Assembly (NCBI GenBank): GCA_037127255.1
Contig: JBANSL010000008.1
Coordinates: forward strand, 4,984,896 to 5,048,895
From: Persicaria tinctoria
Taxonomy: Eukaryota; Streptophyta; Magnoliopsida; Caryophyllales; Polygonaceae
Direction: 5' to 3'
DNA length: 64,000 nucleotides
Each line of letters opens with the position of its first letter. The first letter of the stretch is position 1. Under the pieces are notes generated by a model. That model did not search any database. It was not told the origin of the DNA and worked only from the letters and a program-made list of their open reading frames with translations. A program made the translations under genes and the position numbers. Positions 1 through 11,979 of this stretch are shown here, piece after piece.

Positions 1-99
1 ATCAATATGATGCACTTAAAAGAGTTAAAGGCATCTTGTAGCTGAAACTGAGTATATGTTTGCTTCAAAAGTATGTTCTTGAATGACCACTTGCTGCAG

Positions 100-1519
100 C
101 TGGGGGTCTCCTGAATGCAACCTTTGGTAACGCAACGGAGCTGATCATATCGATACATGCATTGAGGAACGGAATGATACATGTCGTCAAGCAAACATTA
201 CTTGGCTCGATTCTGTCGAACTTGCTTCTGGTCCTTGGATGTGCATTCTTCTGTGGCGGCCTTGTCCACTCCAACAAGCCTCAGGCGTTCTCTAAGGTAC
301 TTAAACACCAACTTTCAATAGCGATTCATCGACAATCTTTGTCATAGTTACTCCGATGATTCGTGCAGGGATCAACTGCTATGAACTCCGGACTACTTCT
401 TATGGCGGTCATAGGCCTCCTTTTCCCGGCTCTCCTCCATGCCACAGGCACCGAAGTGGTGGTGCAGCTGGAGGAGTCAGAGTTGGCGCTCTCTCGGTTC
501 AATAGCTGTGTCATGCTCGTTGCATATGCCGCCTTTCTGTTCTATCAGATGAAGAGCCAAAACAGCCCTGCTGATGAGGTAGTTTTGCTTACAGTTGAAG
601 TGATTTGTGTTTGATCCACCGCGACATTATTGCCCTTCGAATGTCAGGGAAGAGGTATGAACTCCTCTAGCAGCTCGGATGAGAGTGAAGCCCCCGAGAT
701 CTCCAAGTGGGAATCGATCATATGGCTACTCATCTTGACGCTATGGGTGGCTGTTCTATCGGAGTATTTGGTGAAAGCAATAGAGGTAATGCCAGTTTTC
801 GTTACATCCGGAAAAAAAGTAGCCTATATGATTGTTCGTTTCGTACAGGGAGCATCCGTTTCTATGAATATCCCGGTGTCATTCATCAGCGTCATACTGC
901 TCCCTATTGTCGGGAATGCAGCTGAGCATGCCGGAGCCATCATGTTTGCGATGAAAGACAAGCTTGTGAGTTACTTCCCATCCCCACGAGTTCATACCGA
1001 AGGCTCTCTAGCTTCCAACTAACACTTTGCAATGCAGGATATCTCCCTCGGAATAGCCATTGGCTCGTCTACGCAAATGGCCATGTTTGGGGTGAGTAAA
1101 CACACACCACCAGTGCCTTCATTCTCCTAGACTACTCGGACTAAACACCGGTATGTGCATTGTATCTAGATACCGGTTTGTGTCATCGTTGGTTGGGCGA
1201 TGGGCTGTCCGATGGACTTGAACTTTCAGCTGTTCGAGACAGCTGCTCTTTTCATGACGGTTCTCGTGGTGGCTTTCATGCTGCAGGTTTGTGTATAATA
1301 CCGAAAAGATTCTCTTTGCGCGAATAAATAGACTCCTATATCAATACGAAGAAATCGGTTTTGGTGTCGCGGATGCAGGAAGGAACTTCTAACTACATCA
1401 AGGGGCTGATGCTCATCCTTTGCTACCTGATAATCGCGGGCAGCTTCTTTGTACAGCCCGATGACTCGAACGTGACAACTACCGTGGCATATGCATTGCC
1501 TCCGGATGGGCACGGGTAG
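100..1519 (+). CDS. CAX: Vacuolar cation/proton exchanger (CAX), 3' part; 5' end outside window
   Basis: Exports Ca2+ (or other divalent cations) from cytosol into the vacuole in exchange for H+. Exons read from splice signals: 100-296, 369-578, 648-785, 849-965, 1038-1091, 1170-1286, 1379-1519; all join in phase. The first visible exon carries the c-1 repeat signature ([15 protein letters not shown]) and the fourth the c-2 repeat ([17 protein letters not shown]), the two ion-selectivity motifs of the family. Between them lies a Ser/Asp/Glu-rich loop (residues [12 protein letters not shown]), the acidic linker between the two transporter halves. The protein ends PPDGHG followed by TAG at 1517-1519. 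The N-terminal regulatory region and first helices lie left of position 1, and no start is visible. Isoform number cannot be assigned. Confidence 0.93.
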
Positions 1520-2900
1520 TCCAGATCAAAATGCGTCGAGTCATTGTGTGCCTTTGTTCACTTCCGATTGTGCATAGGTATGCAACCATCCCTTTTCGTT
1601 TGATGCACGCTGACGAGGTAACGACAACATGAGGCTCGTGAAGTTGGCGCGAATTCACAGCAGTCGTAGCTAGAATAGTCATGAAAGCGTTCGCGGACTC
1701 CAGCTCTCCAGCTCTTTCAATGGCAATGAAGTTCAAAACCCATGAGATGGTCTAAAATTGATGATTAAGATGTGCTTGACAAAACTTAGGGACAATGTGG
1801 AAAAAGAGAGAACCCAGAAAAAGAAATCAAGAAGAGAAACATCATATGTATCTAAATCGTCGGATTCAGATACATATGATGTATAGTGATAAAATGCTAC
1901 TCACATATATAATCTTCATTATAGTCTTGCCATTATACGAAGAAATCAAGAAGAGTCAAACATACTGATGTTTTTACCATTATAGTCTTGCCAAACACAC
2001 TAATATGTATAATCTTCATTGCAGCTCTTATTGTCTGAAACTTGACGAATTCACTGTGCAATGATACTAAAAACTCCTGAACCGGATCCGTAAATAGTAA
2101 ATGACATATTTTTCCGAACGGAAGGAATATGTGCCAAAAAAAAAATCAACTATTATTTTGGGTTTGAGTTGATTCAGGATCGGATCTCGGATTCAATATG
2201 ACTTAACCTGACAGCCCGCATTGGTTCAATGACAGGAGAAATGACTGAATATGGGTACCATATCCCAATGATGCCTTTACCGTTGTTCTGCCCACCCTCG
2301 TGTCGTGTTGCAACTAGCATTACATGACGTTATAGCGGGTCTCTGAGTACCAGATAAAAGGCGATATTGTATACAACAAGTACGGGTCTGTAAGTGTCAG
2401 GACAGGGTACTTTTACAACAGACCAATACAAGAAATTGTAGGATCAATCCGGGAGCTGTTACACACTTCAGTCACAACTACTCATACCGTATGGGATTGG
2501 TATGCATTGTGTTGCAAACTGCAATCTTCAAACCTGCTAATTAGAAATCAACCCTGCCTATTGTATGAACCCAAAAAAAAAAGAGTAACAAACCAATTCT
2601 GGACTCAGCAATGTGACACTTCAAAACGAGAAGATTATTTTGATCATCATTCAAAGCGGTCAAAATCTCCCAAAGAATCTAAGCAACAACAAAGAGGGCA
2701 ATGTTTCTTGCTCTTTAATCTTCCTCTAGTATTGAGCTAAAATGGCATAAATCTCAGGGAAATATAACTGATGCATCTATAATTTTGGCATGGTGGCCCA
2801 GCAACATTTCTCGAGCAATAGCATTGAAGAAGACAGGATCAATGAAAAAATACAAAGATTGCAGCTTTAGTCTAATCACTTGGTTCAATAAAATAAACAC
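1520..2900. other. Intergenic between convergent CAX and TMN genes
   Basis: Holds the CAX 3' UTR and then AT-rich sequence with no convincing gene. It contains a hairpin at 1840-1881 (16-bp arms around an 8-base loop) and short imperfect direct repeats at about 1820-2020, where the segments gaagaaatcaagaagag, tataatcttcatt and ttatagtcttgcca each occur twice. Short open frames here show no codon structure or family resemblance. Confidence 0.6.
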
Positions 2901-3253
2901 AATACAATTTTAATCCCTGACAATTACAGCTTCCTGGATGACCTTTGCTACCTGGGCAAGATTATCTAACGTCCAACCCGCAAACATTTCTCCAGTACAC
3001 GGAGCAGAATAACAGTGAAAAAAAAAAACCAAGGACAAAAGGTAAAGACATATAACTGCAGCTAACCTCATGAAGTAAAGTAAAATGGTCTCTTGATGCA
3101 ATTGGAAACGGACCTGATCATTTCAGTAGTGTCCCGTGGCCCACGTGCATGATGTTTCACGGGCTGAGATTGGGAAATCATACCAGCAGATCTCATTGTC
3201 TTAAAATTTGAAAGTAGTGTGTTGACCGTGATGATGATAACAACTCAAAGACT

Positions 3254-5236
3254 TCAATCAATCTTGACGGATGAGAATAGATAGTGGACAAAGTAGAAGG
3301 ACATAAGGAAGCCAATGGTGCCGGTAGCCAACATGATTGCAACAGCCATAATCAGAGAATAGCCCATGTAAACCATGGCAGAGATGGGCCCGCTCAAACT
3401 CTGCAGTTCGAAGACCAAGTAGTTGATGGAATAGAGGAACACATAGATTGCAACGGATCCTGAGGCAAAGAATGCCTTCCACCACCATCGCCAGTCTTCC
3501 ACGCAGAGATGCATGTAGGTAAGGACAACAGAGACTTCCGCACAGACAATCACCAGCAAGATGAGGACAACGAGCAAGAAGCCAAAGACATAATAAAACC
3601 TCCCAAGCCAGATGCTAGAAAGGATGAAGAAGAGTTCAATGAATAGGGTTCCAAAGGGAAGGGTTCCTGCTCCAAGAACAAGCAACCACGAAGGATATTT
3701 GCGAGCAGGGATCTCTCTTGGGATCTGATTTGTCCGAACAGGATATTGAATCTGCTCTGCCCGAGTGCCTATAAAACCTCCCAAGAGTGTGAGAGGTACT
3801 GAAATACAGAACCAGAGAGACAGGAGGATAAAGTACAAGGAGATGGGTATGGCCCCCGTGCTGTTGCTTCCCCAGAGAAGGAAATTCAAAAACGTCAACA
3901 CAACGAAAACAATCCCAGGGAAGAAACAAGCAGCAGACCAGGCAACCGACCTCCACCCTTCTGTAGTACCCTTGATAGTTCTCCACAGGCGAACTGCAAC
4001 ATAGCCAGCAGCAATACCCAAGAAAAGATATAGAAGAATCATGCCAGTTAAAAGCATTCCTCTGGAGGCTGGAGACATGAAACCAAGAGCAGCAAAAACA
4101 ATAGTTACAACACCCATCCCAGTAATCTGAATACCATCACCAACCATCACACAAAGCAATTTAGCGCAATCAGGTTCCCTAAAAACATCACCAACAACAA
4201 GCTTCCAGCCTGAGAGCTCCTCATTCATCTGTGCTTGAGCTTCTTTGTCAAGTTCCTCGTATCTTGTCAGATCTCTCCTCACAGTTCGCAAAAATATTAC
4301 AAACACAATGCCTGCCAAGAAGAAAATAACCATGAGAGAATTGAGAATGGAGAACCAATGAACTCTGGCACCATCCATCTTTAAGTAAGCATCCCACCGA
4401 GAGGGCCATCTAGTATCACTTTTCACAAACTCAACCTCATAAGTAAATGCAATTCTCTCGTTATCGCTGACAATCTGTGATTTCTCAAGCTCTCCAGGAC
4501 AAGTGATAGGTTGGGGGGTATTGTCATACATGTGGAGTTTAGACATTTCATCAGGGTTGTGCTTAACACTGCAAGGAACAACCTCAAACCCAACAATCTC
4601 AAATCCAGATGTCTTCTTGGGGTCAGTCTTTGTGACCACACCCATACCTTCTTCCCCTGTACCAATGATCTCTACACCACTCCCTTCATACTCATGGATC
4701 AAAACCCTAAACTTGAGGTGATTAATGATGTAATCATCATTGCTATTCGGAGTGGTGTATCCAACTGGGAAACCAGTCCACTGGATGGTCATACCATTTT
4801 GCTTCGAGAATCTCATAACAGGAAGGTTATCCAACATCATATTAACTTGGTATAGATCGTGAGTTCTTTGCTTCAGAAGCTTGACTTCATCTGTGGTCAA
4901 AGGACCTTTGACACACAAGAAAACTGTTTCATTAACATTCATCTTGAACCGGTAAGGTGAGTTGTCGATCTGATCTCCCATGAGGAGCTCTCCAATATTC
5001 TCAGCACTCTTCTTGACCCCACCTTGTGGCTTGCAATACGGGAGACTATAGTAGCTGAAGGGAAGCTCAGTTTCTATAGATGTAAGAGAATTAACTTTGG
5101 CAAAGATCTCATCACCGACGGAGTATGTATGCATGTATGTGCCAGGCAAGTAAAACCCATGGCAGACATTGACAAAGAGGATCAAGCTAACAAATGCCCA
5201 ACCCATCGGCAGCATCCTCTTCTCAGAAGAAGCCAT
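3254..5236 (-). CDS. Transmembrane 9 superfamily member (nonaspanin/EMP70), TMN7-like
   Basis: Golgi/endosomal multispanning protein of the TM9SF family, implicated in endomembrane sorting. One uninterrupted 660-codon frame, the usual length for plant TMNs. It has an N-terminal signal peptide (hydrophobic residues about 11-27, then FYLPGTYMHTYSVGD, typical of mature nonaspanins), a large luminal EMP70 domain (about 28-290), and nine predicted membrane spans from about residue 294 onward. It ends SSVKID, matching the C-terminal KXD/E COPI-binding Golgi-retention signal. A leader intron is inferred: an acceptor on the minus strand ends at 5246 and a donor starts at 5866, so the first exon lies near 5867-5990. 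The 3' UTR probably extends to about 2900. Choosing among TMN7-10 would need a tree. Confidence 0.95.
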   Translation of the reverse strand: MASSEKRMLPMGWAFVSLILFVNVCHGFYLPGTYMHTYSVGDEIFAKVNSLTSIETELPFSYYSLPYCKPQGGVKKSAENIGELLMGDQIDNSPYRFKMNVNETVFLCVKGPLTTDEVKLLKQRTHDLYQVNMMLDNLPVMRFSKQNGMTIQWTGFPVGYTTPNSNDDYIINHLKFRVLIHEYEGSGVEIIGTGEEGMGVVTKTDPKKTSGFEIVGFEVVPCSVKHNPDEMSKLHMYDNTPQPITCPGELEKSQIVSDNERIAFTYEVEFVKSDTRWPSRWDAYLKMDGARVHWFSILNSLMVIFFLAGIVFVIFLRTVRRDLTRYEELDKEAQAQMNEELSGWKLVVGDVFREPDCAKLLCVMVGDGIQITGMGVVTIVFAALGFMSPASRGMLLTGMILLYLFLGIAAGYVAVRLWRTIKGTTEGWRSVAWSAACFFPGIVFVVLTFLNFLLWGSNSTGAIPISLYFILLSLWFCISVPLTLLGGFIGTRAEQIQYPVRTNQIPREIPARKYPSWLLVLGAGTLPFGTLFIELFFILSSIWLGRFYYVFGFLLVVLILLVIVCAEVSVVLTYMHLCVEDWRWWWKAFFASGSVAIYVFLYSINYLVFELQSLSGPISAMVYMGYSLIMAVAIMLATGTIGFLMSFYFVHYLFSSVKID

Positions 5237-5866
5237 TGAACCAAGCTAGAACCTTCAAATATGGTTAACTTCACCAATGCTAATCTACTGTTTTATTCTT
5301 CCAAGCATCAGATCTACAAAGAAGCAGGCATTCAATAGCATTAATCTTGGCAATCGAATTGTTTTTTGCATTTCAGGTGAGTTCAAGGACAGATCCAATA
5401 ACAAAAATCATTACAACTAATAAAGATCTTCAAATCCCCAAATAATCAATTCAAACAACATTCAATCTGACGAGAATTACACAAATATAATCAGATCGGA
5501 TCTTTAGCATGTGTAGCAAACTAAATTCTCCCAAACTTTCACAATTATTCACAAAAATCAAAAAACAAGAATCTCGATCAGGAAAAATGTGGATCCGCAT
5601 AGCAAAATTGTCGACTAAATGCACTACAAAGAACACTAGGAAAGAAACACGAAGCGAACTCACGTTACTCACACACCAATCATAACAAACCACAATAAGC
5701 CGGCAAAGACGAACTAAACGACTGAAAGTGCCAAATTCTCAATATGAAACGATGAATTAACTAGCCAGAAACCAGATCCAATCCAAATCGTAAGAAGTAA
5801 AAAGGAGAATGAGAAAAAAAAAAAAAAAAAATGAAGATCAATTGAGTAGGTAAACAGCAAGCATAC

Positions 5867-6060
5867 CAGTGCAGATCCAGAATCGCCGGTCGGTGGGAGA
5901 GGGAAGATCAAGAGGACGAGGAGAGAGAAGTAGTTAAAGACTGGAGATCTTTGCTTAGGGTTGATGCCAAAGGTGTTTTCAGTTTTCCGATGATGGAGAG
6001 AGAGAGAGATTTTTTTATTGGTTTATTTTGCGTGCATGTTGCGTGATCTGAATCTGATCG
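5867..6060 (-). promoter_or_regulatory. Leader exon and promoter-proximal region of the TMN gene
   Basis: On the minus strand a donor (CTG then GTATGC) at 5866 closes a GA/CT-rich noncoding exon. The leader intron 5246-5866 then runs to the acceptor 9 bases before the ATG. The transcription start probably lies near 5950-6010, beside a (GA)n tract at 5997-6008. This is inferred from splice motifs only. Confidence 0.45.
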
Positions 6061-6229
6061 TTCTACCACTACCGTATTCGTCTACCTAAAATTATTGTTT
6101 TGGGCTTTATGGATCACATGTTTCGGTTTTGGGCCGGACCAATTATATTTATCTCGGCCCATGTATCTTTTATACTCTTTTTTGGGGGGAATAACAAAAC
6201 AAGGTTTGATGCAATAGAAAGGACCACTC

Positions 6230-6377
6230 TCCCATGCCTCGAGGTTCGAAGTTCGAATCCCCGTGGAAACATGGAGACGCTTGTGAGTGGGAGGGTCAAC
6301 CCCTTAAATGGGCATACAGTAACCCGATCCAGATGTAGAGTGGGCTAAGTCCACTTGAACCGGAAAGGATAAAAAAA
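6230..6377 (+). mobile_element. 5'-truncated SINE-like retroposon with target-site duplication
   Basis: A 148-bp segment starts with a pol III B-box-like sequence (GGTTCGAAGTTCGAATCCC) and ends in GGAT plus an A-run. It is flanked by perfect 14-bp repeats (agaaaggaccactc at 6216-6229 and 6378-6391), the mark of L1-type retroposition. No A box precedes the B box, so the copy is probably 5'-truncated. The source tRNA is not identified. Confidence 0.7.
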
Positions 6378-6684
6378 AGAAAGGACCACTCCACTATCCT
6401 GCTCAAATTTTTATATCTTTTTACTTCATTATATTTATTTATTTATTTATTAGGTATGCTTTTGTCATTGACAATATGAAATGCCATAAACCTAACAAGT
6501 GCTCTAACTTGTTCACACACAAAAAAACAAATGGTTTATCTTTATTCAAAGCCTCAAATGGAAACTTTGTTGCTCTTGTGATTACACTTGAGCATGACTA
6601 TTCAAGACATGACACCCTTGGTCCTCTTATTTCTTTCATTTTACAATTATCTTTATCTCATACTTGTTAAGGAGTTTTCTTATA

Positions 6685-6931
6685 GGTTCGTTTTCACTGT
6701 CCACATGTGATTTCTTAATGTATCAATGATCAGCGGTGTTATTTCATGGTGGTGCTTGGCTTCGTTTTTAGTTTACATCCCCAACTTACTAATTTTAGAT
6801 TTAGATTCGTTCTGTTGTAGAGTACGCATGTAACGTGTTGCATGTTTTACTGTGTCCTTTTTGGTTTTTTGTTTTACGTTCATCGGTTTTTCGTATACCG
6901 AATTCTTACTTTATCCAAAAAAAAAAAAAAA
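6685..6931 (+). mobile_element. LINE 3' end fragment (3' UTR plus poly-A)
   Basis: Resembles the 3' part of the LINE insertion at 33821-34796: shared order of cactgtcca, tgatcagcggtg/tggccagcggtg, ggcttcg/ggcttcag, then a terminus of the form GAATTCTTAC-TTATC followed by an A-run (6917-6931). The 5' boundary is uncertain and no target duplication was found. No coding sequence remains. Confidence 0.65.
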
Positions 6932-6999
6932 GACAAGTCATTATATAATGTTGCCAACTTGCCGCTATTGAATTGACAAGTTTTTTATTCCCTAACATA

Positions 7000-8473
7000 C
7001 AGGGCCGGTTATGGGCAAGTGCAAGGTGGACGACTGCACCGGGCCTCTAATTTTACGGGGCCTCATTTACTACGTTTGGTATATATAATAAGACATTCTG
7101 CACAATGACATAATATCGTATTGGCTTGGTGGTTATTAACTTCTCCAAGGCGGGCAAGCTTGTTTCTTTGATCAGGGTTCGATGCCCCACTTTTGCAATT
7201 TTTTTTGGTGTGGAGAGGTAGGAAGTGCATTGGACCATGTGCAAAAGCACGATGCTTTGTTTATTTTTATGTTTTTATATTTAACTAATAATATTATGAT
7301 TGGTGGAAATCATATAGTGGGTATAAATAAATGGGAAAAAGATGAGGTAAACTCATGGTTGTTGAGTAAAAATATGAAAATCTTAAAGAAAGAGGTTGAT
7401 AAAGTAGAAAGTTATTTAAAAGAAAAAATAAATGAGGTGTCAAAATATTATAGGGAGAGATGAAAAAAATTGGATAAGACTCATAAGAGGTAACCTTATG
7501 GTTGCGGATGGTCTAATTACCTCATTTCCTTTCATCAAATCATTAACTACGAGGCCTCACTAGCGCGCCATCTCCCTCTCTTCATTTATACCTACTACTG
7601 TAATTACCACATTAACTTTCATCAAATCATTAACTACGAGGACTCATTAACTTTCATCAAGTTATTCCGGGAGTTAGATTGTTGTATTAGCAGCATCTCC
7701 CAATGTTTGCCTACTATAAAAAAAAAAAAAACTTTCATCAAGTTAGATTGTGTTAAATTTTAATCCAACACAGGTATATTTTTGGTTTTAGTTTATACAG
7801 TAATTATTTCATTCAGGAACCATTTTAGTTTTATTAACTTTGGACTATTTTTAATTAATAACATATGTTTCAAGGAGTTTTAGAATATTATAATGAAAAA
7901 AAGTTATATGGAATTAGAATATATAAAGACAAAGATAAATACTAGGGAACTGTATATAAAAATAAATGACACAAATTTAAAGGTACAATATATAAATTAT
8001 TTTTAACACTGTATAAATTTTATAAAGAAAAAGATTTATAAATTTTGTACTATTGATTAAAAATCTTTTCTATAAAAATTTTAATATATATTTTATATGT
8101 GATTTTTAAAAAAATCTTATTTTAAAATTCGTTTTCTATGATCAATATATATACTCACAATTATATTATTATTATTATTATCATTATCACTGAATATCTA
8201 TATTTATGTATGATGTTTTAAATGAGAATTAAAAAAATCTTAAATATTTATAAGATACTATTTTATAATATTAATTTTGTTATTTTTTTATTTTAGTTTT
8301 AAATAATCGTACCATGGTGTGAGAATTGTGCTAGTTTTCCTTAAATATCAACAAAAATAATCAAATTTTTTTAACATACTCCTCCTTAAGATATATATTT
8401 TTTTAAACTACATATAAACTTTATAATTAATGAAATTATGAACCGGGCCTTCAAAATTGATTGGACGGCTCTG
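7000..8473. mobile_element. Non-autonomous hAT-like DNA transposon, ~1.47 kb
   Basis: Left end starts cagggccggtt; right end is its inverse (ggacggctctg, reverse complement cagagccgtcc). Both ends share a second inverted block around cgggcc. It is flanked by 8-bp duplications differing at one base (ctaacata at 6992-6999, ctaacatg at 8474-8481), as expected of hAT elements. The interior has no transposase frame; it holds a tRNA-like A-box/B-box segment near 7126-7190 and a local duplication of catcaaatcattaactacg (7534 and 7620). Transposition must have relied on a transposase from elsewhere. Confidence 0.75.
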
Positions 8474-8481
8474 CTAACATG

Positions 8482-9131
8482 TAATGAGATGAATGTGTCA
8501 TTTAAAAAAAAAACGTTGAGGAAACTAAATAAATAAATATTTTCATATCTACCCAAACGACCCAAAATTAAATGCCTATAAATTGTGTGGTACATATATA
8601 TAACAATGAAAGTACATATAGTGTCACAACTGTTGTTGTTGTTGTCGTGCGAGAAAACGAAATTGTAAAGATTATTGAAGGTTACCATTCAGAATTTAAA
8701 AAACACGTTGCCATATATTGTTTGAAATTGACAAAACATTAAGGGCGCCACCACTACAAAATTCTCAATTTTTATATTACTAAATAAATGGAGTAAATGA
8801 GAAATATGCATAGATTATTCATTGCCGATTTATTAATTATATCATTATTCTTACAACTATATCTTTTTGTTAGTGAAGTATATGAAAACATTAATAATTC
8901 ATCAACAAGTGACACATAGATGTCCCCATATATGATCAATCATTCATGCACTTTAGATCCAAGAAAGTGTACTCAAATCATATAAAATGTAAAATTCAAC
9001 TAAAGAAATTAATGTTACGTAGACAATGACCCACTTCATTGGAAATCCTCGTCGTGTAGCTCATTCACATCACATGCTTCAAGCGTTATATATATAGTAC
9101 ATATGAAAAAGAAAATACAGTAAAAATGGAA
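8482..9131. other. AT-rich intergenic sequence
   Basis: I see no gene, RNA gene or bounded repeat here. The open frames are short and AT-driven. Confidence 0.5.
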
Positions 9132-9590
9132 TCTATATACAATGTATTAAAATCGAGCCTTCTATATGATGTGTTGTGGTTGATTTTAGGATAAAAAATA
9201 AATAAATAAATAAATAAAATAATATGTTGTGATAATTTATAGAAAGTTATATAAATTATTATCTATCTATCTATATAAATAAAAAATATAAAAATATAAA
9301 TTAGTTGATTGAAAAAATATAAATAAAAAATATTTTATAGTCATACTTACGAAAAATAAATAATAGATAAATATGTAGTATTTGATAAATGTTATTTTAT
9401 TTATGTTATGATTTAAGATAGTATATAGATATAGATAGTTAGATACAACTTACGGAGTATCGTATAATTAATTATATTTTTCAAAATCTTAACAGCTATA
9501 AAAAAAAACTATTTTTCATAATTATTTTGAGTTGTTTACGTTTAATTAGTTAGATATTTCATTTGAATATATTAAATTTTATTGGTCAGG
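9132..9590 (+). mobile_element. Helitron-like element, degenerate copy (3' end unclear)
   Basis: Begins TCTATATACAATGTATTAAAA, which resembles plant Helitron 5' termini. It continues with sequence alignable to the copy at 35587 (gttgtggttgat, aataatatgttgt, tttatagaaagttatataa, then gataaatatgtagtatttgataa). A 3' hairpin plus CTAG end was not found, so the right boundary is a guess. Confidence 0.45.
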
Positions 9591-9826
9591 TGTGTTAACA
9601 TTTTGCATTTGATCCTTGATAATGATAATTTTGTCAATATATATGGCGATGGAATTTTTAGATCGGTGGTGATTGGTGGAGTTGAGATTTTTTTATTTGG
9701 TCCCAACTCAATTTTGTAATTATATTATGAATTGAAATCTACTTTTTCATAATTTTTTGAAATTCGTTTTTTTAGATAACCGTTTCGCTATGTCACCTAA
9801 AAAAAAATCCTTAATTTAACCACTAA

Positions 9827-10093
9827 GAGCAAGCTCAACAGATTCTCCATTTTGATTTTTGGAGAATATTGGGATGATTTTTTGTCCAACTGTTTCTCCA
9901 TTACATTCTCCAAAATAAATAATGAAGAGAAAAGAATGAAGATCATTTCCTAAATTTGCACAAGTCTCTATATATTCTGGGATAGAATTCATAATGGAGA
10001 TGTTGTTGGAATTAGGACAAAAAAATATTCATAATATATGACTTATAATTCCCTATTTTGAAAATTATTTTAGTGACGCGGTTGGGCATGTTC
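9827..10093. mobile_element. Tourist/Harbinger-like MITE, 267 bp
   Basis: Terminal inverted repeats gagcaagctcaacag (left) and, at the right end, the inverse of gagcatgcccaaccg. Flanked by the 3-bp duplication TAA (9824-9826 and 10094-10096), the classic PIF/Harbinger target. Non-coding. Confidence 0.65.
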
Positions 10094-10734
10094 TAATAAG
10101 CATGTAATTAAAAAATTTAAAATAGATTTTTGCTTATTTAAAATCCTGTTGAAAAGTCAAACGACGTCTTTACAAATCTTTAACGGGTGTATACTCCATT
10201 GGTTGATTTGAGATATTCAAATATAAATTTTTAAGCACATGTACAAATTTAAGGATATTGAACACCTTCTTTATGTGTATGAGATTTTTCTAGTTTATTT
10301 TTCTTCATTTTAGTTTGTTTTATATTAATTTGAATATTTGATTTGGATAGTAAGTACTGTAATTAAAAATGCACAATTTGCTAATTGAGCAATATGCCAA
10401 TATATATTGTTTATTTTCACATATCTTATATAAATGTATATTTTTTTTTTTCCAAAACTAACGTGGATTGGGAATTTGGTATTATACACGAGTTATTAAT
10501 GTACCCTCGTATTGTTGTGCTAGCTGTCTCTAAGTCTTTTGTGTGACCACACACAAATGACCAAAAAAGACACACAGGAGTATTCAAAGGGAAATTAAAG
10601 ACGCGAAAATGAAATTTGTTTTGTGTTACCTTCACCATATATATTGCTAATTATAATTAAAAAAAAATCAATAGTCACTTAGTTTGGCTCATTTAAACAA
10701 AATAAATAAATAAAACCCTATCAATGCAAACCAT

Positions 10735-11105
10735 TTTAACAGTTAAAGTTATTACCTTTAGCTGTTAAAAAAATAATTTAGTTTAAAGGGTGTATGGGCA
10801 CCAAAATAAGGCACAAATCGGTTAAAAAAAATGGTTTAAAAAAAGCTGCAGATTGAAGCTTATTTTGGGGTTTATATTCCATAATTACTATTTTACCCTT
10901 TTCTTTTATCTTATTTGGTTTGAAGGTACCACAATACCCCTAATAAAAACCAAATAAACTCTACTTTTTACAAATAAACTGTTTTTCGCCTTGTACAAAG
11001 ATTATCTTGTTGTCTAATTTTTTTTAACTACTTTTACCAACAGTTTATAGATTTTACCCTGTTTATAATTTTAGTCAATTTATTAACTCAGTATCATACG
11101 AACCC
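10735..11105 (-). mobile_element. GGGTTCGTATGG-family MITE, copy 1 (inverted)
   Basis: Reverse-complement relative of the elements at 20688, 45973 and 50948. Shared blocks include gctgcagattgaagcttatttt, the ataccccta/accaaataaactc section and tttataattttagtcaatt, ending catacgaaccc at 11105. The left end is eroded, so that boundary is approximate. Confidence 0.65.
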
Positions 11106-11979
11106 TATATATGCAGATATATGCTCATAAATAAAGGTTTTGAAATCAACTCGCACATCTCACGACATTTGCATTTTTATTCTTTTAAGCTATGATATAT
11201 CTTTGTACTTGAACACTATTAATATTAGTTGTGCACAAAGCAAACAAAAAAAAAAGTTTGAATTTATTTCGAGTTTACATTACGCGAATAATAAATATAC
11301 GACCTTTATAATATTTTTCATGTGACATGCTTATGACTTTCAAACCCGGGTTTGATCCCTTTATATTGTTTTTTTTTTGTTTAGCATGTCACACGAATGG
11401 AGTATTAGGGATCAAACCCGCATTTAATTTTAAGTTAAAAAACTACTGTATAAAGTATAATATATTTAGTGATAGCTTAACGAAAAAAGATTCAGTGTGG
11501 TTATTTATAAAATTTTGAAGTTAAGGGGTGATTTTCTGTAAATTTCCCAATGAAAAGGGAAAGGAAGAAAAAGAAAAATGGGCAGAGAGTACCACAGGGT
11601 CCACAGGGTCCACAGGCATCTCCCACCACATTCTCTCTCTTAACACATCACACATGCAAATGCAATGGCTGCCTGGTCCCATCACATTTCTATCACTCTC
11701 TCCTCCACCAGGTATTTCCACGCCATACACCCTACACTATCAATTTCTCAATTCCATCCAATTCCCCTTTTCTTGTGTTACAGTTCAAAGAAAGAGATCC
11801 ACCCACTTCCCCAACTATAGGAAATTCAGTAGGGAGAGGGGCGAGATTTGGTAGACCCTTGTAGACAATATCCTCTCTTGATATTATAAGAGAGAGAGAG
11901 AGAGCCCTTTAAAGATCATCAAAATCCTACCTTTTTTTTTGTTCATTGGGTTTGGATTGCTTGGTGGTGGTCGTTGAAG
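11106..11979 (+). promoter_or_regulatory. Promoter and first noncoding exon of the CIPK gene
   Basis: Upstream AT-rich sequence becomes C/T-rich from about 11600. A (GA)n tract at 11889-11904 and the donor at 11980 (GAAG then GTACCC) mark a leader exon. The exact transcription start is not visible; 11521-11880 may be 5' UTR or core promoter. The short frames here are not convincing as proteins. Confidence 0.4.

Noticed and set aside
7126..7190. Intact tRNA gene
   Set aside because: A-box and B-box-like words are present (tggcttggtgg, ggttcgatgcc), but I could not fold acceptor and anticodon arms. More likely a SINE or tRNA-derived remnant inside the hAT element.
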